7,004 bases of DNA from Deltaproteobacteria bacterium. Lineage in GTDB: Bacteria; Desulfobacterota; Desulfuromonadia; Geobacterales; Pseudopelobacteraceae. The DNA lies in assembly GCA_030654645.1 (NCBI GenBank), contig JAURXC010000073.1, positions 1 through 7,004 on the forward strand. The letters are read 5' to 3'. The translations under genes were made by a program, and so were the position numbers. Position 1 is the first letter of the stretch; the number at the start of each line of letters is the position of its first letter. Below are positions 1-6,200 of the stretch, piece by piece. The notes beneath the pieces are model-generated. The model worked only from the letters and a program-made list of their open reading frames with translations. It was not told the DNA's origin and did not search any database.

Positions 1-183
1 CGCGGTGGCCAGCTGGGTATCCAGCTGTCTGGCCAGGGCATCCACCATTGCGTTTTGACTGTCGCCGATACTCTTTTGCAGCTCGCTGCTCCAGAAAGCA
101 TGGCTGATTGCGATGATCAGACTCAGCAATACCGCTATCACCAGGGATACGGTCAGGGTCATTTTTGAAGTAAGACTTTTCAT
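1..183 (-). CDS. N-terminus of a membrane-anchored sensor/signal-transduction protein (partial)
   Basis: Only the first 61 codons are present; the gene continues past the left edge. The ATG is at 183-181 and is preceded by GGGAAG (194-189), a fair Shine-Dalgarno with a 5-nt spacer. The peptide starts MKSLTSKMTL, then has one strong hydrophobic segment at about residues 9-29 behind a short basic N-terminus, typical of a signal anchor in the inner membrane. The stretch after it (about 33-61, with QKSIGDSQNAMVDALARQLD) is amphipathic. It resembles the helix that opens periplasmic Cache-type sensor domains of chemoreceptors, histidine kinases and diguanylate cyclases. That class is an inference from a short fragment: no output domain is visible, so I cannot say which kind it is. 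The track lacks it because it is short and cut by the edge. It lies in tandem with the activator pseudogene but 330 nt away, so probably has its own promoter. Confidence 0.72.
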   Translation of the reverse strand, partial: MKSLTSKMTLTVSLVIAVLLSLIIAISHAFWSSELQKSIGDSQNAMVDALARQLDTQLATA

Positions 184-314
184 GGGCACTTCCCGCATAT
201 GATTTCATGTCACAACAGCCGGCATCCACCACGGCAATTTTTTGCTATGAGAATGGTACACCGGAATAGTCAGGAGTAAAGCGGGAATATGCCCCATCGC
301 CTGTTAGTAAGTTA

Positions 315-353
315 GAAGTTATTTTCTGCTATTTTCAGGCAGAATATAACTTC
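315..353. repeat. Long imperfect inverted repeat (15-bp arms)
   Basis: The arms are 315-329 (GAAGTTATTTTCTGC) and 339-353 (GCAGAATATAACTTC). They pair over 15 bp with one mismatch around a 9-nt loop. The stem is AT-rich and is not followed by a U-tract on either strand, so it is not a standard terminator. It could be an operator, a recombination site or an RNA hairpin in the sensor gene's leader. The sequence does not decide among these. Confidence 0.6.
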
Positions 354-354
354 G

Positions 355-390
355 TTAACGCACTTATCCTGTTTATCAGGGTTACGTTAA
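355..390. repeat. Second inverted repeat, TTAACG...CGTTAA
   Basis: The outer arms TTAACG (355-360) and CGTTAA (385-390) pair perfectly. An inner CCTG (368-371)/CAGG (377-380) stem sits between them with a 5-nt loop. It starts one base after the neighbouring 315-353 repeat, so the two could form back-to-back hairpins. The function is unknown. Confidence 0.45.
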
Positions 391-513
391 AGCACTGATT
401 CCAGCAATATCCAGATCTTCAACAAGCTTCAGCGGATTGCTGGCAACAATGTCACTTAACGGCAACCGGGGCAGGGGAAACAGACAACCAGCGATTCGGA
501 AATGACGGTAGAA

Positions 514-2004
514 TTAAATTGCTGCTCCGCCGGTCAGAAGCACATACTTCTTGACCGTGCGGCGGTCGAGACCGGTTTTACGGGCCACATCCTCGTAGGT
601 GCCGAAACGGCGGTACAACAGGCCGCAGTACTCGGCCATCAGCTGCTGGGCATCCATGCTGCCGGCCTCGATGCCGGCCAGCAAACGATCGCACGGCTCG
701 CTGGAAACCGAAGCGGACGTATCCCCGCGATAGTGGCGGGTCAGGATAATGCGCCGCACCGCCTGCTCCAGTTCGCGCACGTTGCCGGGCCAGGGATAGT
801 GCGCCCCCAGGTCACGCAGCAGCGCCTCCCGCACCAGCCTGGCATGGGGCACGGCAGCATCGCCGATCAGGCGTTTGAGGATGCTGCCGATCAGCGCCTC
901 CAGCTCGCGCGGCTCCTGCTGGATGCGCAGACTTAGCGGCGGGACCACGATGATGTCCGAGCAGAGCCGGTAGTAGAAGTCGTCACGGAACTGCCCGGAG
1001 CGGCGCAGGTCATCCAGCGGGCGGTTGGTGGCGGCAATCACCCGTCCCTGGAACCGCCGGCGTTCGTGGCCGCCCACCGGAGTGAAAGTCCGCTCCTGGA
1101 TCACCTGCAGCAGCTTGATCTGCACCGGAACCGAGACGTCGCCGATCTCGTCCAGGAAGATCGAACCGTGGGGTGCGCAACGGCTGAATACTCCCTCGTG
1201 ATTTTCGATCGCGCCGGTAAAGGCGCCTTTTTAGTGGCCGAACAGCTCCGATTCCAAAAGCGATTCCGGATACTGGGACAGGTTGATGGCAATGAAGTTG
1301 CGGGTGAAGCTCTCGCTGAAACGGCCGTTGCGGCCGTCGAAGGGAATGAAGCCGGAACGGCCGATGGCGGCCGCGGCGGCCCCCTTGCCGGTGCCGGTCT
1401 CGCCCAGCAGCAGCGTGGAAAAATCCTCCATGCGGTTCCAGAGGTGCTGTTCGTACCAGTTGATGTTGCAGGTGAAGATGTTGTTCCAGAGCTGCAGCCG
1501 CAGTCCGTGCATCGATGCGGAGAGCCCGGTCAGCGCCGTCTCGATGAAGTAGAAGGCCCGCCGGATCTGGTAGAAGATCCCCAAATAGCGCCGGCTGCCG
1601 CTTTCGTCCAGCCCCAGCCCGGCCAGAGCCCCCAGCAGCTCGCGGGCAAAGGGAACCGGGATCGGTTCATCGCCGGCGGCCAGCTGCTTGAGGATGAAGT
1701 CATCGAAGGTCTGGCGATAGCGGTGGTAGATGTCAAACAGGAACGCGGTCTTGAGCAGCTCCCGGTCATCCGCGCCATAAAGCTTCAGGTCGTCACGCCC
1801 CGACGCCCTCAGCCGGCTCAGGCGCTCGACGATACGGCTGATCGCCAGTTCCACCAGATCGTCCCAGGAGAGCGCGGCATCGCTGCCGGCGATTTTACGG
1901 TCCAGTTCCACCCTGGTCTGGCTGAAGGGGTTGGCAAAAGCGGCCTGGGCCACGTTCCGGAAGAAGTCCCGCTCTTCGTTTGTCAATGTCAGTTGTCTTG
2001 TCAT
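514..2004 (-). pseudogene. Sigma-54-dependent transcriptional activator (bEBP) interrupted by an in-frame TAA
   Basis: Read through, this is a 497-codon frame including its terminal stop, broken only by TAA at codon 258 (1233-1231). About residues 1-190 form an apparently helical N-terminal domain with no receiver, PAS or GAF signature. The AAA+ sigma-54 interaction module follows: Walker A GETGTGKG (201-208), then ELFGH directly before the stop, then Lys-GAFTGA (259-265), Walker B GSIFLDEIG (280-288), sensor I near VIAATNRP, arginine fingers in FRDDFYYRL (339-347) and WPGNVRELE (405-413). A Fis-type helix-turn-helix lies at about 466-488 (FGTYEDVARKTGLDRRTVKK). The family remodels RNA polymerase-sigma-54 at -24/-12 promoters. 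I recall this N-terminal type, with the AFANPFS and IPFD neighbourhood, from deltaproteobacterial activators. The 257-residue product would lack GAFTGA, Walker B, arginine fingers and HTH, so it should be inactive. The ATG at 2004 was chosen because similarity seems to begin there; ATG 2019 and TTG 2040 are upstream alternatives, and none has a good Shine-Dalgarno. The lack of other damage implies a recent mutation or a sequence error. Confidence 0.85.
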
Positions 2005-2010
2005 GCAGCA

Positions 2011-2040
2011 GATGTACATCACGCCGGCATCCAGTGTCAA
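2011..2040 (-). promoter_or_regulatory. Possible sigma-70-type promoter of the activator gene, nearly leaderless
   Basis: TTGACA (2040-2035) is a perfect -35 match. At 18 bp spacing lies TACATC (2016-2011), a weak -10 sharing three of six consensus bases. Transcription would start about at the ATG at 2004, which would fit the absence of a Shine-Dalgarno there. The -10 overlaps the GATGTACATC palindrome, so a repressor or autoregulator could act at this spot. The call is speculative because the -10 is poor. Confidence 0.22.
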
Positions 2041-2114
2041 TCAGACATTAACCGGAACCTCACAACACAAGCTAACGTACTGAAACAAAGGCTATTGCAT
2101 GTGCCGCCGGTTTC

Positions 2115-2130
2115 TGGCATGTTCCCTGAA
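2115..2130 (+). promoter_or_regulatory. Degenerate sigma-54-like -24/-12 site before the amidohydrolase
   Basis: TGGCAT (2115-2120) matches the -24 consensus well. The -12 part is CTGAA (2126-2130) where TTGC[A/T] is expected, so the invariant GC is GA. Its orientation and distance (about 45 nt before the ATG) would suit control of the amidohydrolase by the divergent activator. The missing GC makes it a weak candidate. Confidence 0.18.
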
Positions 2131-2175
2131 AAGCATGACAGACATCCATCAACAAACCTGACTACGGAGAATATC

Positions 2176-3198
2176 ATGCTGCCAACCGCCACCATCATCG
2201 ACATCCACTGCCATACCGCCGGCATCGGCGCCGGATCCAGCGGCTGCTTCGTTTCCAGCGCCATGCGCCGCAACGTCCGCTTCAACTTCTTTCTGAAAAC
2301 CTTCGGCGTTTCCGAACGTGAACTGCTGCAGCATGGCGACGGGCTGGTGCTGGAGCGGCTGTCAAAGCGGCTGGGCGAATCGAGGCAGGTTTCGGCGGCG
2401 GTTGTGCTGGCAATGGACGGCGTGGTCGATGCACAGGGGCAGCTGGATCAAGCGGCAACCGAGATCCATATCCCCAACGAATTCCTGGGACGGGAGTGCA
2501 AGAAGTACCCGAACCTGCTCTTCGGCGCCAGCATCAACCCCAATCGTTCCGATGCGCTGGAGCGGCTCGATCGCGCCGCCGAGGAGGGGGCGGTGCTGCT
2601 GAAGTGGCTCCCCTCGGTCCAGCACATCGACCCCGCCGATGCGCGGCTGACACCTTTTTACCGGCGGCTGCGGGAGCTGCGGCTGCCGCTTTTGACCCAT
2701 ACCGGCAACGAGGAATCCTTCACCCGCGTCGACAACAGCCTGGCCGATCCGCTGCGGCTTCGCCGCGCGCTGGACGAGGGGGTGACCGTGATCGCCGCCC
2801 ACTGCGCCAGCAACGGCAAGAATGATGGCCAGGCCAACCTGGAGCGCCTGCTGTCACTGTTCGGCCAATATCCAAATCTCCACGCCGACATCTCGGCGCT
2901 GACCCAGGCCAACCGACTCGGCCACTTGACCGGGGTGCTGCGCAATGCCGGAATCCACGACCGCCTGCTGTACGGCAGCGACATGCCGATCATCAACAGC
3001 GCAATCACCTCCCCCTGGTGGCACGCCTACCGCATCCCGCTTCCGGAAGTGCGCCGCATCGCCGCGATCAAAAATCCCTGGGACCGGGATGTGGAGCTGA
3101 AACGGGCGCTGGGAGTAACGGAGAAGATACTGGGGAACAGTGCAAGGATGTTCGTAGGGGCGGGTCTTGTGCCCGCCCGCCTTGCGCCGCTCCAATGA
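2176..3198 (+). CDS. Amidohydrolase-2 family metal-dependent hydrolase, TIM-barrel
   Basis: This 340-residue cytoplasmic protein has no signal peptide or membrane segment. The amidohydrolase ligands are in order: HxH near the N-terminus (H11, H13 in IDIHCHTAG), H175 in LLTHTGNE, H209 in IAAHCASN and D269 in LLYGSDMP. LLKW (K143) is in a strand where relatives often carry a KLHP-like motif. This is the Amidohydrolase_2 pattern; members cleave or decarboxylate varied small molecules with a bound divalent metal, and the substrate here cannot be told. The frame is open far upstream (from 1066), but the start is ATG 2176: it has GGAG at 2166-2169, begins just before the first metal motif, and the upstream part is antisense to the activator. 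The last 14 residues (327-340) are encoded by the REP element beginning at 3154, so the natural C-terminus was probably near residue 326. The aas-type gene begins 55 nt downstream, so an operon is plausible. Confidence 0.85.
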   Translation: MLPTATIIDIHCHTAGIGAGSSGCFVSSAMRRNVRFNFFLKTFGVSERELLQHGDGLVLERLSKRLGESRQVSAAVVLAMDGVVDAQGQLDQAATEIHIPNEFLGRECKKYPNLLFGASINPNRSDALERLDRAAEEGAVLLKWLPSVQHIDPADARLTPFYRRLRELRLPLLTHTGNEESFTRVDNSLADPLRLRRALDEGVTVIAAHCASNGKNDGQANLERLLSLFGQYPNLHADISALTQANRLGHLTGVLRNAGIHDRLLYGSDMPIINSAITSPWWHAYRIPLPEVRRIAAIKNPWDRDVELKRALGVTEKILGNSARMFVGAGLVPARLAPLQ

Positions 3199-3226
3199 TA
3201 AGGGCACCCGCAAGGGGTGCCCCTAC
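3154..3226. repeat. Inverted pair of GTAG-headed REP palindromes (BIME-like)
   Basis: The 73-bp element starts GTAGGGGC and ends GCCCCTAC. The left unit is GTAG plus hairpin GGGCGGG (3158-3164)/CCCGCCC (3172-3178) with a 7-nt loop. The right unit, inverted, has GGGCACCC (3202-3209)/GGGTGCCC (3215-3222) with a 5-nt loop, and ends CTAC. A GTAG tetranucleotide at the hairpin foot is the known signature of REPs mobilised by RAYT (Y1 REP-associated) transposases, and inverted pairs are called BIMEs. No transposase is in the window. The element covers the amidohydrolase stop codon (3196-3198) and most of the junction with the next gene. There it could pause transcription or protect the upstream mRNA 3' end. 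No T-run follows. Confidence 0.82.
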
Positions 3227-3227
3227 A

Positions 3228-3239
3228 AATAACGTTATT
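3228..3239. promoter_or_regulatory. Perfect 12-bp palindrome AATAACGTTATT upstream of the aas-type gene
   Basis: The dyad lies directly after the REP pair, and 14 nt separate it from the ATG at 3254. It is AT-rich in GC-rich surroundings and sits where an operator or a start-site hairpin would act. Operator function is only inferred. The Shine-Dalgarno for the next gene is weak (CGAGA at 3243-3247). Confidence 0.35.
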
Positions 3240-3253
3240 CAACGAGACCAACA

Positions 3254-6200
3254 ATGGAAAACACAACCGCCAAACTCCCCCGCTCCTTCGGACGCCTTAA
3301 CGCGACCCAGTTTTTGGGGGCGATGAACGACAACATCCTCAAGCTGCTGATCATCTTCTGCCTGATCGGCGTCAAGGGGGCCGACCAGGCCGGCGTGGTC
3401 ACCGCCACCGTCGGGGCGGCCTTCGTGCTGCCGTTCCTGCTCTTCTCGGCCCCGGCCGGCTGCCTGGCGGACCGGCTGCGCAAATCGCGCGTTATCTTCG
3501 CGGTCAAGGCGGTCGAGGTGCTGGTGACCGCGCTGGCAATAGCCGCCTTCGCCCTGGGGTGGCATGACGGCCTGTACCTGGTGATCTTCATGATGGCCAG
3601 CCACAGTGCTTTCTTCGCTCCGGCCAAATACGGCGTGATCCCGGAACTGGCCGGCCGCGAGCAGCTCTCCGGCGCCAACGGGCTGGTGGAGTCCTTCACC
3701 TACCTGGCGATCATCCTCGGCACCGTGCTGGCCTCTGCGCTGACCCAGGCCGTGGCCGGCCGTTACTGGATTGCGGCCCTGTTCTGCCTGGTGGTGGCGC
3801 TGGCCGGTCTCTGGAGCGCAGCCGGCATCAACACAACCACGAGCGCCGATCCGACACGCAGGATCGCACTGTTCCCGTCCGAGATCCTGCGCACCGTGAT
3901 GTCGATCCGCCACGACCGGCAACTGATGCTGGCAATGATCGGCCAGGCCTATTTCATGTTCGTGGGCGCCTATGCCCAGCTCAACCTGATCGCCTACGGC
4001 ATGCAGGAGATGGGACTGGCCGAGGCCAACAGCGGCTACCTGTTTCTGGCGGCGGCGCTGGGGATCGGCGGCGGTTCGCTGCTGGCCGCCAAACTGTCCG
4101 GGCGCGACGTGGAGTTCGGCATCGTGCCGATCGGCGCGCTCGGGCTGACCGTAGCGCCGATCCTGCTGCACGCGGTACCCCCGACGCTGTTCTCCTGCCT
4201 GGCGATCCTGGTGCTGCTGGGCGTTTCGGCCGGACTGTTCAGCCTGCCGCTGCAGACCTTCATCCAGTTCCGGGCCGATCCGGCCAGACGGGGCGAAGTG
4301 CTGGCCGCCTCCAGTTTCATCAACTGGGTGGCGATACTGGGCGCTTCGGCGCTGACCTGGCTGTTCAGCGGCCCGATGGGTCTCAGGGCCGCCCAGGGAT
4401 TCAGCACCGTCGGCGTCATCACGCTGGTATTCACGCTGGTATCCTTTTGGGTGCTGCCCGATTTCCTGCTGCGCTTCATCGCGCTGGCCGCCATGCGCAT
4501 CTTTTACCGCCTGCGCATCATCGGCGGCGAGAACCTGCCGCTGGAGGGGCCGGCGCTGCTGATCCCCAACCACGTCACCTGGCTGGACGCGCTGCTGCTG
4601 ACCGCCACCAACCAGCGCCGCATCCGCTTCGTGATGGAGCGGCGCATCTACAACACGCCGGTCCTGCGCGGCCTGTTCCGGCTGATGGGGGTGATCCCGG
4701 TCTCCTCCGAAGACGGCAAAAAGGGGCTACTGGAATTCATGCGCCAGGCCCGGGCGGCGCTGGACGATGGCTACCTGGTCTGCATCTTCGCCGAGGGGCA
4801 GCTGACCCGCAACGGCATGCTGCGCGAGTTCCGGGGCGGTTTCGAGCGCATCGTCAGGGGCAGCGACTACCCGATCATACCGGTCTACATCGGCGGAGCC
4901 TGGGGTAGCGTCCTCTCCTACGCCCATGGCCGACTGCTGTCGCGCCTGCCGGCCTTTTCCCCCTACCCGATGACGATCCTGTTCGGCAGACCGATGCCCC
5001 CGACCAGCAGCGCCATGGAGGTGCGTCAAAAGGTGGCCGAACTTTCCTGCGATTACTTCGATTCACGCAAGCCAAGGCGACGGCCGCTGGAACAGTACCT
5101 GATCCAGTCCGCCCGCCAGAACTGGAAGCGCCGGGCAATTGCCGACAGTTCCGGGAAAGCGCTCTCCTACGGACGCACGCTGGCCGGGGCCGTGGCCTTG
5201 GCCGGGAAGCTGGAGAAGATACTTGCCAAGAACCCCCTCCCGTCAAGGGAGGGGGGGGAGCATGTCGGCATCCTCCTGCCCCCCTCGGTCGGCGGAGTGC
5301 TGGCCAACCTGGCGCTGATGCTGCTGGGACGGATACCGGTCAACCTGAACTACACCGCCGCCGAAGGGTCGCTGCGCTCGGCGGTAGAGCAGTGCGGCAT
5401 CACCACCATCGTCACCTCGCGGGCCTTCCTGGAAAAGTTCCCCTCGCTGCCCAAGCTGGAGGGGATGCTGCTGCTGGAGGAGATCCTGCCCGGCATCAGC
5501 GGAACGGACAAACTGCTGGCGCTGCTGAAGGCCCGGCTCTGGCCGGTGCGCCTGCTCTGCAATCGTGACAATTTCACCGCCGACAGCACCGCCACGGTGA
5601 TCTTCTCCTCGGGCAGCACCGGCGAGCCGAAGGGGGTCATGCTCAGCCACCACAACATCATGTCCAACATCGAGGCGCTGCGCATGGTCTTCCGGGTCAG
5701 CGCCGCCGACAACGTCTGCTCGGCGCTGCCGTTCTTCCACTCGCTGGGCTTCACCGCCACGCTCTGGTTTCCGCTGGCGTCCGGCTTCTCGGCCGCCTAT
5801 CACCCCAACCCGATGGACGGCGAGAAGATCGCCCAGATGGTGCGCGAGCACAAATCCACACTGCTGCTGGCCACGCCGACTTTCCTGCTGGCCTACCTGC
5901 GGCGCGCCAAACGGGAGGATTTCGCCAGCCTGCGGCTGGTGATCACCGGCGCCGAAAAGCTGAAGAACAAGGTGGCCGACTCGTTCGAGGAGCGCTTCGG
6001 CGTGCGGCCGATGGAGGGGTACGGCGCCACCGAACTGGCCCCGGTGATCACGCTGTCGCTGCCGGACGTGGAGGTGGGGGGCGTGCGCCAGCACGGCTCC
6101 AAGCAGGGCAGCGTCGGCCACCCCATTCCGGGCGTCGTGATCCGCGTGGTCGATCCCGAGAGCGGCGCGGAGCTGGAGGCGGGCCAGGCCGGGCTGATGC

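Larger units (their letters stand above)
184..513. other. Gene-free spacer between two minus-strand genes
   Basis: This 330-nt spacer separates the end of the activator pseudogene from the start of the sensor gene, both on the minus strand. It is visibly more AT-rich than the flanking genes, especially 303-400. It holds two neighbouring inverted repeats (315-353 and 355-390) and several GTTA/TAAC motifs. It should contain the promoter of the sensor gene, but I find no clear -35/-10 pair. No hairpin is followed by a T-run, so no canonical rho-independent terminator is supported. The activator frame stays open for another 43 codons past its TAA, down to a second TAA at 384-382. I treat this as probably chance. 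Confidence 0.6.
2005..2175. promoter_or_regulatory. Divergent intergenic region between activator and amidohydrolase
   Basis: These 171 nt separate two divergent genes and must hold both promoters. Visible elements are a perfect TTGACA on the minus strand (2040-2035), a perfect 10-bp palindrome GATGTACATC (2011-2020), and a direct repeat GCATGT[G/T]CC at 2097-2105 and 2117-2125, exactly 20 bp apart. There is also a partial sigma-54-like site at 2115-2130. The amidohydrolase Shine-Dalgarno GGAG lies at 2166-2169, 6 nt before its ATG. The role of each element other than the ribosome-binding site is inferred. Confidence 0.5.

Noticed and set aside
281..294. GG-N10-GC on the minus strand upstream of the sensor gene (sigma-54 -24/-12)
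   Set aside because: Only the invariant doublets fit; the flanking bases do not match TGGCAC or TTGCT, and such doublets occur often by chance.
315..353. loxP-like site
   Set aside because: The arms share GAAGTTAT/ATAACTTC with loxP but in the opposite orientation and without the rest of the arm; this is coincidental.
365..392. dif-like (XerCD) site
   Set aside because: TTACGTTAAAG (382-392) resembles the XerD arm of E. coli dif at 9 of 11 bases as I recall it, but the XerC arm at the right distance does not match.
502..936. 144-codon plus-strand open frame
   Set aside because: It is complementary to the activator C-terminus; its translation has no recognisable features.
514..1125. Separate 203-residue minus-strand gene for the second half of the activator
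   Set aside because: It begins at an internal GTG with no ribosome-binding site, in the middle of the AAA+ core after Walker B. It is the 3' part of the interrupted gene.
1066..2175. Long plus-strand open frame continuous with the amidohydrolase
   Set aside because: It is antisense to the activator, whose motifs are unmistakable. The amidohydrolase similarity and a Shine-Dalgarno begin at 2176, and the upstream translation shows no domain.
3202..3222. Rho-independent terminator after the amidohydrolase
   Set aside because: The hairpin is strong, but CTACAAAT follows instead of a T-run; it is better explained as one half of the REP pair.
3239..4573. 444-codon minus-strand open frame
   Set aside because: It is the antisense shadow of the transporter domain of the aas-type gene, with low-complexity Q/R/H/G-rich translation and no motif.
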